A stretch of DNA of 56,264 nt from JAGNZR01 sp051648365 (GTDB lineage Bacteria > Fusobacteriota > Fusobacteriia > Fusobacteriales > Fusobacteriaceae). Where the stretch lies: the NCBI GenBank assembly GCA_051648365.1, contig JBOFEZ010000033.1, positions 1 through 56,264 of the forward strand. Reading direction: 5' to 3'. The position numbers and the translations under genes were made by a program. Under the pieces are notes generated by a model, which was given only the letters and a program-made list of their open reading frames with translations, ran no database searches and was not told the origin of the DNA. Shown here piece after piece: positions 15,842-23,980 of this stretch. How positions within the stretch are numbered: position 1 is the first letter of the stretch; every line of letters begins with the position of its first letter.

Positions 15842-16837
15842 GTGAAAACTATTTTAAAACAACTGGATATCGCAAAAATATTTTTTAAGGAACCGAAACT
15901 ACTTATCCTTTTTCAAAAATCTGCCAAAACTTTTCTTCAGGTAGAAAAAGAGGTAGAAGGAAGTTTTGAAAAATATAATTTTAAAGATATGATGATTTTT
16001 GGTAGTCATAAAAAATCTTTTGGAGAAAACTTCAAAAAAAATTTCTTTTCCATTTTGATGATAAGCATACTTTACGAATGTTTAGGCGAAGAAGAGAAAG
16101 TCAAAAGATATGGCAAGATAATAGCTTATTTAAGAGGGATTATCACGGCTACTGACAATATGATAGATAATGAGAATAAGGGGAATATAATTTTAAGGGA
16201 ACCTAAAAGTCTTATAGTCCGTAATTCTCTTTTACTTCTAATGCTTCAACAGGAGCTAACTTTAGAAATACAGTCTGTATTTCCCCCAAAAAATGCAGGT
16301 GAGATTTTCGCTAAAATTTTTAATATAGCTCAAGCTGAATCGCTAAGAGAGGAATCACAATATGAAAAATATCCCTGTGTGGAGTATGTCCTCCAAAAAA
16401 TACATAGTGGTATCGGAGGAGAGCTTCTGGAACTGTCTCTCCAAGTTCCTAAAATGGTAGAAAAAAATGAAAAACTGGAAATATATGCTCGGGGGCTTTT
16501 TGAGATAGGTATGGCTCTTCAGGCTCTAGATGATATATGTGACATAGAAGAAGATATGGATAGTGCAAAAGTAAATTATGCAGTATCTTATCTTATATAT
16601 AATTGTGGTTGGAAAAAAGAAAATATTATAAAAAAAATAGAAAATAGTCAGGAGTCGGAAAATATTCTTTCACCTCTTTTGGATCTATGTATAGAGAGAG
16701 CTGTCCACGGATTTTCTATAATGAAAAGTGCGGGTTATCCCATAGGAAGGACAGATACGTTGAAACTTTTAGAGATACTTTTTCAGATAAGAGGATTGGG
16801 AGAATGTTGGTCGAAATCTAAATATGGCAAAAAGTAA
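15842..16837 (+). CDS. polyprenyl (isoprenyl diphosphate) synthase-like protein
   Basis: The all-helical 331-residue protein has the trans-isoprenyl diphosphate synthase layout. The second Asp-rich motif ALQALDDICDIEED (about 228-241) keeps DDxxD. The first is degenerate (TATDNMIDNENKG, about 100-112), with DNMID in place of DDxxD. The usual residues after the first motif are also weak, so prenyl transfer activity is uncertain. The start is GTG; the nearest GGAG is too close to be a good ribosome site, so translation may be weak. No isoprenoid, quinone or carotenoid genes are nearby. It may be a divergent synthase or a repurposed fold. Confidence 0.7.
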   Translation: MKTILKQLDIAKIFFKEPKLLILFQKSAKTFLQVEKEVEGSFEKYNFKDMMIFGSHKKSFGENFKKNFFSILMISILYECLGEEEKVKRYGKIIAYLRGIITATDNMIDNENKGNIILREPKSLIVRNSLLLLMLQQELTLEIQSVFPPKNAGEIFAKIFNIAQAESLREESQYEKYPCVEYVLQKIHSGIGGELLELSLQVPKMVEKNEKLEIYARGLFEIGMALQALDDICDIEEDMDSAKVNYAVSYLIYNCGWKKENIIKKIENSQESENILSPLLDLCIERAVHGFSIMKSAGYPIGRTDTLKLLEILFQIRGLGECWSKSKYGKK

Positions 16838-16867
16838 TCTAAAAAGTTAAAAAATAGAACAAAAAAG

Positions 16868-16896
16868 TTGACTTTTAAATTTTAATATAGTAACAT
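16868..16896 (+). promoter_or_regulatory. promoter for P-loop ATPase / 2-oxoacid oxidoreductase genes
   Basis: TTGACT (16868-16873), a 17-bp spacer and TAACAT (16891-16896). Transcription from it would start near 16903, at the very foot of the hairpin at 16901-16924. Confidence 0.6.
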
Positions 16897-16900
16897 TCAG

Positions 16901-16929
16901 AGTTGAGAGCGTCTGCTTTCAACTTTTTT
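16901..16929 (+). terminator. 5'-end hairpin with T run (leader terminator or stabiliser)
   Basis: AGTTGAGAGC-GTCT-GCTTTCAACT folds into 10 pairs (one G-U) followed by TTTTTT. It has the form of an intrinsic terminator but lies between a promoter and the ATG at 16948. It could end upstream read-through, attenuate this operon, or protect the mRNA 5' end. Confidence 0.6.
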
Positions 16930-16947
16930 CATACTTAGGAGAAAAAT

Positions 16948-17619
16948 ATGCTAAACGATAAAAGAATCAGAATAATAACAGGTCATTATGGAAGTGGAAA
17001 AACTGAGTTTGCAGTAAATTATGCAGTCAAATTGGTTGATGGTGGAAAAAAAGTTTCATTGGCTGATTTGGATATTGTAAATCCATATTTTCGTAGCAGA
17101 GAATGCGAAAAACTTTTCCAAGAGAAAGATGTAGAGCTTCTGGGTTTTATTCTTAAAGAACACGGGATGGATCTTCCGGCAGTTTCTGGAAATGTGGCCA
17201 AGGCACTCATGGATAAGAGTCGGGAATACATCATTGATTTGGGAGGAAACAGTGCTGGAGCTAAAGCTTTTGCGAGTTTCAGAAATATGGTGAATCCTGA
17301 AGAGTGTGAACTTTTTTTTGTGATCAACGCTAACAGACCAGAGACAGCTGATTTTGCAGGAGTTATGGCTCAGCTTCAAAGTATAGAGGGAACGCTCAAT
17401 ATGAGGGTGACGGGTCTTATAAATAATACTCACCTCTTATGGGATACAAGTGAGGAAGATATAGCACGGGGAGAAAAACTTGCCAGTGAAGTTTCGGAAA
17501 AAACTGGAATCCCAATCAGATATACTTCTATAAAAAAAGATTTGATACCACAATTGAAAGGAAAATACTCGGGAGAGATATTTTCAGTTGAGATGTATAT
17601 GAGGAAAAGCTGGATGTAG
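16948..17619 (+). CDS. P-loop ATPase (MinD/ParA-like) linked to 2-oxoacid oxidoreductase
   Basis: The 223-residue protein has Walker A GHYGSGKTEF (12-21), a switch segment SLADLDIVNPYFRSRE, and YIIDLGGN. The fold class is SIMIBI/CobQ-ParA-like. It is 57 bp upstream of the ferredoxin subunit of the 2-oxoacid:ferredoxin oxidoreductase on the same strand. Similar ATPases are seen beside such oxidoreductases in clostridia, so a role in cofactor or cluster insertion or complex maturation is plausible but unproven. AGGAG precedes the ATG. Confidence 0.8.
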   Translation: MLNDKRIRIITGHYGSGKTEFAVNYAVKLVDGGKKVSLADLDIVNPYFRSRECEKLFQEKDVELLGFILKEHGMDLPAVSGNVAKALMDKSREYIIDLGGNSAGAKAFASFRNMVNPEECELFFVINANRPETADFAGVMAQLQSIEGTLNMRVTGLINNTHLLWDTSEEDIARGEKLASEVSEKTGIPIRYTSIKKDLIPQLKGKYSGEIFSVEMYMRKSWM

Positions 17620-17676
17620 TTATTTTTAATTGCAAATATAATATAAATTTAAAAAATTAAAACTTCGGGAGGTAAC

Positions 17677-17892
17677 ATGGCGAAAGGTAGAGTTCATTTT
17701 AATCAAGAGCGTTGCAAGGGGTGTGGGCTTTGTACTACTGGTTGTCCGGTAAAAATTGTTGTAATGGATAGCCATAAAATTAATCTAAAAGGGTATAATC
17801 CATCAACGGTTGTAGAGATGGATAAGTGTATCGGTTGTGGAAACTGTGCGATTATGTGTCCAGATTATGTTATTACAGTAGAGAGAGACTAG
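17677..17892 (+). CDS. 2-oxoacid:ferredoxin oxidoreductase, ferredoxin-like delta subunit
   Basis: This 71-residue protein has two [4Fe-4S] motifs, CKGCGLCTTGCP and CIGCGNCAIMCP, the typical delta chain that passes electrons from the catalytic subunits to ferredoxin. It is first of four subunit genes (delta, alpha, beta, gamma), with only an 8-bp gap to alpha. GGGAGG lies upstream of the ATG. Subunit order and sequence fit the VOR/KOR group (2-ketoisovalerate or 2-ketoglutarate type) better than pyruvate oxidoreductase, which is usually one long fused chain. Confidence 0.93.
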   Translation: MAKGRVHFNQERCKGCGLCTTGCPVKIVVMDSHKINLKGYNPSTVVEMDKCIGCGNCAIMCPDYVITVERD

Positions 17893-17900
17893 GAGGGAAT

Positions 17901-18956
17901 ATGTCTAAAGTGTTAATGAAAGGTAATGAAGCTATTGGAAAAGCTGCGATAGTGGCAGGATGTAAATGTTTCTTCGGATATCCAATAACACCTCAAAATG
18001 AGGTTCCGGAATATATGTCTAAAGCACTTCCAGAGGTTGGAGGAGCATTTGTGCAGGCTGAATCAGAAGTTGCAGCGATAAATATGGTATACGGAGCAGC
18101 AGGAGCTGGAGTGAGATGCATGACGTCGTCCTCATCTCCGGGAATAGCACTTAAACAGGAAGGAATTACATATCTTGCAGGGGCAGAGCTTCCGTCTGTT
18201 ATTGTAAATATGATGAGAGGAGGACCTGGTCTTGGGGGGATTCAGCCGGCTCAATCAGATTACAACATGTGTGTAAAAGGTGGAGGAAACGGAGATTATA
18301 GAACTATAGTTCTTGCACCTGCATCGGTTCAAGAAGCCGTAGACATGACTATGGATGCCTTTGATCTAGCTGATCATTATCGTAATCCTGTTATGATAGT
18401 TGCAGATGGAATTATTGGACAGATGATGGAACCTGTTTCTTTTGATAAAAAAGTAGAAAGAAATAGTGAGGAGAAAACTTGGGCTTCTACCGGAACAAAG
18501 GGAGAGAGAGAGCCTAACATCATAAACTCTTTATATCTTTCAGCAGAGGATCTTGAAGATCACAATATAAAGCTTTTCAAAAAATATGACATAGTAAAAG
18601 AAAAAGAGCAGAAAGTGGAACTTTATAAAATGGATGATGCAGAGTTAATATTTGTTGCGTATGGAACAACTGCTAGAATTTGTAGAAATGTTGTGGATCA
18701 GTTGAGAGAGGAGGGGCAAAAAGTTGGAATGTTTAGACCTCTTACCCTGTGGCCATTCCCTGAAAAAGCCATGGATGAAATTGAAGCTGGAAAAACTCTT
18801 TTGGTTGTAGAGATGAGTATGGGACAGATGGTAGAAGATATAAAAAGTTTTGCTAAATGCAGACACAAGATAGAGTTCTATGGAAGAACAGGAGGAGTGA
18901 TACCTACTCCAGACGAAATATATGATTATGCAAAAAAAGTTTTAGGAGGTAAGTAA
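17901..18956 (+). CDS. 2-oxoacid:ferredoxin oxidoreductase, alpha subunit (VOR/KOR type)
   Basis: The 351-residue chain starts MSKVLMKGNEAIGKAA and carries the GYPITPQNEVPEYM segment diagnostic of alpha chains of this family, plus MTSSSSPG and the MMRGGPGLGG loop. It binds the 2-oxoacid and CoA side of the active site together with beta. The start is ATG at 17901, with AGGAGGG six bases upstream; a longer in-frame reading that overlaps the ferredoxin gene is rejected. The stop TAA overlaps the ATG of beta. With leucine dehydrogenase and Ptb-Buk nearby, branched-chain 2-oxoacids are the likely substrates (inference). Confidence 0.93.
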   Translation: MSKVLMKGNEAIGKAAIVAGCKCFFGYPITPQNEVPEYMSKALPEVGGAFVQAESEVAAINMVYGAAGAGVRCMTSSSSPGIALKQEGITYLAGAELPSVIVNMMRGGPGLGGIQPAQSDYNMCVKGGGNGDYRTIVLAPASVQEAVDMTMDAFDLADHYRNPVMIVADGIIGQMMEPVSFDKKVERNSEEKTWASTGTKGEREPNIINSLYLSAEDLEDHNIKLFKKYDIVKEKEQKVELYKMDDAELIFVAYGTTARICRNVVDQLREEGQKVGMFRPLTLWPFPEKAMDEIEAGKTLLVVEMSMGQMVEDIKSFAKCRHKIEFYGRTGGVIPTPDEIYDYAKKVLGGK

Positions 18957-19693
18957 TGGCTAGCGTATTCCAAAAAACTAAGGCTTTAACAGATAAAGAA
19001 ACTCACTACTGTCCAGGTTGTACTCATGGAATTATCCATAGACTAGTAGCTGAAGTTATAGAAGAACTTGGAGTGTTAGGAGAAACAATAGGAGTGGCAC
19101 CAGTTGGATGTGCTGTTCTGGCTTATAAATATTTTAACTGTGACATGCAACAAGCCTCCCATGGAAGAGCACCTGCAGTTGCGACAGGTATAAAAAGAGC
19201 ACTACCTGATAAAGTAGTGTTTACTTATCAAGGGGATGGAGATTTGGCATCCATAGGAACAGCAGAAATCATCCATGCAGCTGCTAGAGGAGAAAAAATA
19301 ACAACTATCTTCGTAAATAATGCTATCTATGGGATGACTGGTGGACAGATGGCACCCACAACTTTACCAGGGCAGAAAGCCACAACTTGTCAGTCGGGAA
19401 GAGATACAGCTCTTGCTGGATCACCTATAAGAATGTCAGAAATTCTTGCTACTCTAGATGGAGCTGGATTTGTAGAAAGAGTAACTGTTCATAATCCTGC
19501 TGCTGTAAGAAAAGCTAAAACTATAATTAAAAAAGCTTTTCAAAATCAGATTGAAGGAAAAGGATTTTCTATAGTTGAAGTTCTTTCAACTTGTCCTACG
19601 AACTGGGGAATATCTCCTATAGATTCACTTAAATGGTTAGAGGAGAATATGATTCCGTACTACCCACTAGGGAATAAGAAGGAGGCTAAATAA
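18956..19693 (+). CDS. 2-oxoacid:ferredoxin oxidoreductase, beta subunit (TPP-binding)
   Basis: The 245-residue chain has the N-terminal HYCPGCTHG cluster-proximal segment and the thiamine diphosphate site GDGDLASIGTAEIIHA followed by FVNNAIYGMTGGQM, as expected for the beta chain of VOR/KOR enzymes. Start and stop overlap alpha and gamma by one base each (TAATG), so the three chains are translationally coupled and made in equal amounts. Confidence 0.94.
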   Translation: MASVFQKTKALTDKETHYCPGCTHGIIHRLVAEVIEELGVLGETIGVAPVGCAVLAYKYFNCDMQQASHGRAPAVATGIKRALPDKVVFTYQGDGDLASIGTAEIIHAAARGEKITTIFVNNAIYGMTGGQMAPTTLPGQKATTCQSGRDTALAGSPIRMSEILATLDGAGFVERVTVHNPAAVRKAKTIIKKAFQNQIEGKGFSIVEVLSTCPTNWGISPIDSLKWLEENMIPYYPLGNKKEAK

Positions 19694-20232
19694 TGACAAA
19701 TAAAATCATATGTGCTGGATTTGGAGGACAAGGACTCATGTCTCTTGGAATGCTTATGACTTATGCTGGAATGTTGGAAGGGAAAGAAGTTTCTTGGTGT
19801 CCTTCTTATGGAGCAGAAATGAGAGGAGGAACTGCTAACTGTTCGGTGGTAGTTTCAGATAAACCTGTAGGATCTCCAGTAGTTGTAAATGATGCAACTA
19901 TAGTTGTGGCAATGAATCTGCCATCTCTTATTAAATTTGAAAAATCTTTGGCTCCTGGAGGAAAACTTTTTATTAACTCATCTCTTATTGAGAGGAAAAC
20001 AGAAAGAGCGGATATAGAAGCTTATTATATTCCTGCCAATGATATTGCTAATGAACTGGGAAATCTTAAAATAGCTAACATGGTTATGTTGGGGGCTGTG
20101 CTTGAAAAGACTGGAGTTGTCCAATCGAAATCTATATTGGATGCTTTTCCTAAAGTGTTTGGAGAGAATAAAGCAAAGCTGATTCCTTTGAATAAAATAG
20201 CTATTGAAAAGGGAGAAGAGTCGGTAAAATAG
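19693..20232 (+). CDS. 2-oxoacid:ferredoxin oxidoreductase, gamma subunit
   Basis: The 179-residue chain begins with the nucleotide or CoA-binding GFGGQGLMSLG motif, followed by SWCPSYGAEMRGGTANC, both standard for gamma subunits. It completes the four-chain enzyme. The reaction is 2-oxoacid + CoA + oxidised ferredoxin to acyl-CoA + CO2 + reduced ferredoxin. An inverted repeat with a long loop follows at 20291-20326. Confidence 0.94.
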   Translation: MTNKIICAGFGGQGLMSLGMLMTYAGMLEGKEVSWCPSYGAEMRGGTANCSVVVSDKPVGSPVVVNDATIVVAMNLPSLIKFEKSLAPGGKLFINSSLIERKTERADIEAYYIPANDIANELGNLKIANMVMLGAVLEKTGVVQSKSILDAFPKVFGENKAKLIPLNKIAIEKGEESVK

Positions 20233-20290
20233 TAAAAAAAACAAAAAAATTCTTCGAAAATAAAAAAAACTTAACAAATAAAAGGAAAAT

Positions 20291-20326
20291 AGGGGTTTTA
20301 AAAGTAATTATATATCAGAAACCCCT
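20291..20326. repeat. inverted repeat after the oxidoreductase genes
   Basis: AGGGGTTT (20291-20298) and AAACCCCT (20319-20326) are perfect inverted copies around a 20-base AT-rich loop. No T run follows, so it is not a classical terminator; it could be a structured mRNA end or an HU leader element. Confidence 0.4.
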
Positions 20327-20338
20327 GCATGCCTCAAT

Positions 20339-20368
20339 TTGACAGGAAAAAGTTTTCTAAAATATAAA
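20339..20368 (+). promoter_or_regulatory. promoter of the first HU gene
   Basis: TTGACA, an 18-bp spacer and TATAAA lie just upstream of the AGGAGG site of the HU gene. Confidence 0.6.
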
Positions 20369-20385
20369 AAATAGGAGGAATTAAA

Positions 20386-20727
20386 ATGACTAAAAAGGAA
20401 TTTATCGACAAGTTTGCCCTAACAGCAGGAGATATAACTAAAAAGGAAGCTGAAAAAATGGTGAATGCTTTCCTAGGAACTGTAGAGGATTCTTTAATTG
20501 CTGGAGAATCTATATCTTTCGTAGGATGGGGGAAATGGGAAGTTGTAGAAAGAGCTGCAAGAGAAGTTAGAAATCCTCAATCAGGTGCAAAAATTGCAGT
20601 CCCTGCTAAAAAAGTAGTTAAATTTAGAGTTGGAAAAAAATTAGAAACTGCTGTTGGAGGAGAAGTTCCTGTAGCACCAGTGGTGAAAGAAGAGCCAAAG
20701 AAACCTGCTAAAAAAGGAAAAAAATAA
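20386..20727 (+). CDS. HU-family DNA-binding protein with Lys-rich tail
   Basis: Residues 1-88 are a complete HU/IHF fold: N-terminal MTKKEFIDKFA, then the beta arm region around GWGKWEVVERAAREVRNPQSG. Residues 89-113 add a flexible Val/Pro/Lys tail ending KKPAKKGKK. The arm has the NPQSG turn that intercalates DNA. It packages the nucleoid. The tail is reminiscent of histone-like extensions and is absent from the second HU copy at 39168. It has its own promoter and terminator. Confidence 0.93.
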   Translation: MTKKEFIDKFALTAGDITKKEAEKMVNAFLGTVEDSLIAGESISFVGWGKWEVVERAAREVRNPQSGAKIAVPAKKVVKFRVGKKLETAVGGEVPVAPVVKEEPKKPAKKGKK

Positions 20728-20747
20728 TAAAAATAATAATAATTGAT

Positions 20748-20778
20748 AAAGAACCGAGGCAACTTGGTTCTTTTCTTT
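20748..20778 (+). terminator. HU terminator
   Basis: Eleven pairs from AAAGAACCGAG with CTTGGTTCTTT (two G-U/mispair positions possible), with a GCAA tetraloop, followed by TCTTTT. Confidence 0.8.
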
Positions 20779-20850
20779 TGTATTGCCTATAAAGGGATAA
20801 TGAGTTATACTAGAATATAGAAAAAATAGAAATATATCTAGGAGAAAAAA

Positions 20851-22434
20851 ATGAAAATAAATGTAAATAACCTTATAGTTCCCCTTAAAGTCAGTCAAAA
20901 TAAATACCTTTTAGGACTTTTGGAAAAAATGGGAATAGATAAAAATAGTGTAGAGAGAATTGATTATGTAAAAAGATCGATAGATAGTAGGAAAAAATCT
21001 GATATTAAGTTGGTGTATAATATCCAGGTTACATTGAAAGAGCATGTTGAGATTCCTAATTCTCCTCAGATTAACTTGGTTAAAGAAGATAACAAAATAG
21101 AAAGAAAATCTAGTTATCCCCAAAATTCAAGAATAGGAATAATAGGAACAGGTCCTGCAGGACTTTTTGCAGCTTACAGACTCTGTCAGCTAGGCTACTC
21201 TCCTATGATTTTTGAGAGGGGAGAGATGGTTGATGATAGGGATAAATCTATCCAAAAATTTATTTCTCAAGGGATTTTGAATGGGGATTCTAATATCCAG
21301 TTTGGAGAGGGAGGAGCTGGAACCTATTCGGACGGAAAATTAAATACTAGAATAAAAAGCGGATATATAGATGAGGTATTTCAGATTCTTGTGGAGTGTG
21401 GAGCACAGGAGGAGATACTTTGGGATTATAAACCACATATAGGTACAGATGTTCTAAAAGTTGTGGTGAAAAATTTGAGGGAAAAAATAAAGAGCATGGG
21501 TGGAAAATTTTATTTTTCTCATAAGTTGGAAGAGGTAATAGTAGGAGATGAAAGAGTTAGGGCGATAGATGTAAAAACAAGTGAAGGAAAATTGGAAAGA
21601 ATTCCTTTGGATTATCTCCTTTTAGCTACTGGTCATTCTGCTAGAGAAACTTATCGTATGCTTCATAAAAAAGGTGTAGCCATGCAGAACAAACCTTTTG
21701 CAGTGGGAGCGAGAATAGAGCACAGCAGAGAATTTGTGGATCGTATGATGTTTGGTGAAAGTGCTGGTGATGAAAAATTAGGAACGGCAACCTATACCCT
21801 TACTCACAACAATAGAGCCGAAGAGAGAGGAATTTTTTCTTTCTGTATGTGCCCGGGAGGAGTAGTTGTAAATGCAGCTTCTGAAGAAGGGGGAACTCTT
21901 GTGAATGGAATGAGCTATTCGGATCGTATGGGAAAATATTCCAACTCAGCCCTGGTTGTAGCTGTAAAAGCTCATGAAATGGGAGACCATCTTTTTTCGG
22001 GAATGGAATTTCAAGAAAAGCTGGAGAAAAAAGCCTATCAAATGGCAGGATATGGGGGAGTCTATCAGAACAGTGAGGATTTTGTAAAAGGAGTTAAAAG
22101 TAAGAAAAAATCTGGAAGTAGTTATGAGATGGAATTGCACTCTGGAGATTTGAATGAACTGCTTCCAGAATTTGTAACTGAAAATATGAAAAGTGCCCTG
22201 ACTTACTGGAATAAAATTCATAGGGGATTCATGGGTAGGGAAGCCAATTTAATAGGTCCAGAAACAAGAACTTCAGCACCGATACAGATAAGCAGAGATT
22301 TAAAAGGTGAATCTCTGACTTTGAGAGGGCTTTATCCCATAGGTGAAGGGGCTGGATATGCAGGAGGAATAACAAGTGCGGCTGTAGATGGACTGAAAAT
22401 AGTTGACTTGTCTTTCTCTTTTGAAGTACAATAG
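20851..22434 (+). CDS. FAD-dependent oxidoreductase (COG2509-type)
   Basis: This cytoplasmic flavoprotein has 527 residues. Residues 1-80 form the N-terminal extension of this group. The FAD Rossmann motif GIIGTGPAGLFAAYRL follows near residue 97. Later come GEGGAGTYSDGKLNTR and LLATGHSARETY, and the C terminus has the second FAD contact YPIGEGAGYAGGITSAAVDG. The family is related to flavoproteins such as aminoacetone oxidase; its substrate is unknown. It lies 26 bp upstream of the outer-membrane barrel gene on the same strand, which does not suggest a shared pathway. Confidence 0.85.
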   Translation: MKINVNNLIVPLKVSQNKYLLGLLEKMGIDKNSVERIDYVKRSIDSRKKSDIKLVYNIQVTLKEHVEIPNSPQINLVKEDNKIERKSSYPQNSRIGIIGTGPAGLFAAYRLCQLGYSPMIFERGEMVDDRDKSIQKFISQGILNGDSNIQFGEGGAGTYSDGKLNTRIKSGYIDEVFQILVECGAQEEILWDYKPHIGTDVLKVVVKNLREKIKSMGGKFYFSHKLEEVIVGDERVRAIDVKTSEGKLERIPLDYLLLATGHSARETYRMLHKKGVAMQNKPFAVGARIEHSREFVDRMMFGESAGDEKLGTATYTLTHNNRAEERGIFSFCMCPGGVVVNAASEEGGTLVNGMSYSDRMGKYSNSALVVAVKAHEMGDHLFSGMEFQEKLEKKAYQMAGYGGVYQNSEDFVKGVKSKKKSGSSYEMELHSGDLNELLPEFVTENMKSALTYWNKIHRGFMGREANLIGPETRTSAPIQISRDLKGESLTLRGLYPIGEGAGYAGGITSAAVDGLKIVDLSFSFEVQ

Positions 22435-22459
22435 GGGAAAATAGTGGGGGAGAAAATTC

Positions 22460-23323
22460 ATGTGGAAAATTGGTTTTAAAAAATTTCTTTTGTTGGGAGG
22501 ACTTTTTGCGAGTAATTTGACATACGCATCTTTTTATGGGATGGAAATGGATGTTAAAAATAGTAAAAATATAAGAGAAAATGGTTATGGTTATGCAAGA
22601 AAATCTGCTTACGAACCTAGTAGATATTTTCAGAATTTTGAAATTTATGGAGAAAATGGAGATATCTCTTTTGGGGAAGAGGGAGATTATAAGTATAAAG
22701 CAAAAGGGATAACTGGTGGAACTTTTGGAAGAGTTTGGAGAGAGTGGATACTGGGATTAGGTTATGGTTATGTAGAATCTGAAGTGGAAAGTTCCGAATA
22801 TAGCAAAAAGAACTTGGAATCTTTAGGAGGAAATCTTTATCTAACTAGGCGTAGTGATTTCTGGTCATTTACCCTTTCTGGAGGATATACAGAGGGGAAA
22901 AATAAAGTAAATTATTTTGGAGATAAATATAATTATAAAAGCGAAATTTATAGTTTCGGATTAGAACTTAATTCTAGATATGAGCATAGAAAAAATTATA
23001 ATGTATACCCGTACCTTGGATTTGATTATTCGTGGGAAAAAGAAAAGATTTTAAATGGTAAGAAAAAAGAAAGTCCTCTTGGAAAAGTTGGAATCATAGT
23101 AGAAGAAAGGCATGGGGATTGGCTTTATAGTCTAGATTTAGCTTGGTTTCATGATTTTGGAGAAAAGGATGAAAATAAAGAAAAACCAGGAATAGGAAAA
23201 TTTAAGTATGGAGTGGAAAAAGAAGTTGGTAAATCCACGGTGTGGGGAATTTATTATGGTGGAACTCTGATAAAGGATGAGTATCTCCACCAGTATGGAA
23301 TTACAATAAGGTATAATTTGTAA
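22460..23323 (+). CDS. stand-alone autotransporter-type outer-membrane beta-barrel protein
   Basis: At 287 residues, a signal peptide (MWKIGFKKFLLLGGLFASNLTYA, cleavage about 23) is followed by many alternating aromatic/glycine strands with a two-residue polar rhythm. The C-terminal strand is YGITIRYNL. This matches the translocator barrel of fusobacterial autotransporters, with almost no passenger between the signal and the barrel (about 60 residues). It might be a porin-like protein or a truncated autotransporter. It implies an outer membrane. A strong terminator follows. Confidence 0.7.
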   Translation: MWKIGFKKFLLLGGLFASNLTYASFYGMEMDVKNSKNIRENGYGYARKSAYEPSRYFQNFEIYGENGDISFGEEGDYKYKAKGITGGTFGRVWREWILGLGYGYVESEVESSEYSKKNLESLGGNLYLTRRSDFWSFTLSGGYTEGKNKVNYFGDKYNYKSEIYSFGLELNSRYEHRKNYNVYPYLGFDYSWEKEKILNGKKKESPLGKVGIIVEERHGDWLYSLDLAWFHDFGEKDENKEKPGIGKFKYGVEKEVGKSTVWGIYYGGTLIKDEYLHQYGITIRYNL

Positions 23324-23324
23324 A

Positions 23325-23353
23325 AAAAGACGGAGTTACCAACTCCGTCTTTT
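23325..23353. terminator. bidirectional terminator
   Basis: GACGGAGTT-ACC-AACTCCGTC between A and T runs serves both the barrel gene (+) and the YjdM gene (-). Confidence 0.88.
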
Positions 23354-23356
23354 CTA

Positions 23357-23692
23357 TTAAACTTTTCTAACGAACTCAGATTTGAGTTTCATTGCTCCGA
23401 CACCGTCAATTTTACAATCGATGTCATGGTCACCATCTACAAGACGAATATTTTTAACTTTGGTTCCCTGCTTTACAACTAGAGAACTTCCTTTTATTTT
23501 AAGATCTTTAATAACGGTTACTGTATCTCCGTTTTGAAGAACATTTCCGTTTGAATCCTTTATAATTTTTTCAGATTCAACTTCATCTTCCTGTATTTTC
23601 CATTCGTAGGCACACTCTGGGCAAACAAGCATATCTCCGTCTTCGTACACATATTCAGAATTACATTTTGGACAATTAGGTAATTTAGTCAC
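23357..23692 (-). CDS. yjdM: YjdM/PhnA-type zinc-ribbon protein
   Basis: The 111-residue protein opens LPNCPKCNSEYVYEDG, then CPECAYEW (a two-CxxC zinc ribbon), followed by the compact YjdM barrel with DSNGNVLQNGDTV and VRKV at the end. The family was once named PhnA (alkylphosphonate uptake) but has no proven phosphonate role. The start is GTG at 23690-23692, eight bases after GGAG; the GTG at 23701 lies in the ribosome site. Monocistronic. Confidence 0.92.
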   Translation of the reverse strand: MTKLPNCPKCNSEYVYEDGDMLVCPECAYEWKIQEDEVESEKIIKDSNGNVLQNGDTVTVIKDLKIKGSSLVVKQGTKVKNIRLVDGDHDIDCKIDGVGAMKLKSEFVRKV

Positions 23693-23875
23693 GATTATCA
23701 CTCCTTATAAAAAATATTAAAAAATAATTATTATAAAATTATACTCCATTATAGAGATAGTTGCAAGAAAATAAAAAAAAACTGAAGTTAAAAAAGACCA
23801 AAAACATAAAAAAACTAAAAAAGGTTTAAAAATGATATTTTTTGTTAAAAAATTGAACTTTTTAGACAGGAAAAG

Positions 23876-23904
23876 TTGACTTTTTAATTTGCGTGTTGTA
23901 CAAT
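23876..23904 (+). promoter_or_regulatory. strong promoter of leucine dehydrogenase
   Basis: TTGACT, a 17-bp spacer and TACAAT. A small dyad ACAAT-AAT-ATTGT covers the -10 region and could be an operator; the regulator is unknown. The rest of the 280-bp gap from 23702 shows nothing else. Confidence 0.7.
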
Positions 23905-23980
23905 AATATTGTAGGATTAAAAAGGAATATAAAAATAGAAAATCAATAATTTTAAAAATTTAAATATTTGGAGGTCAATT

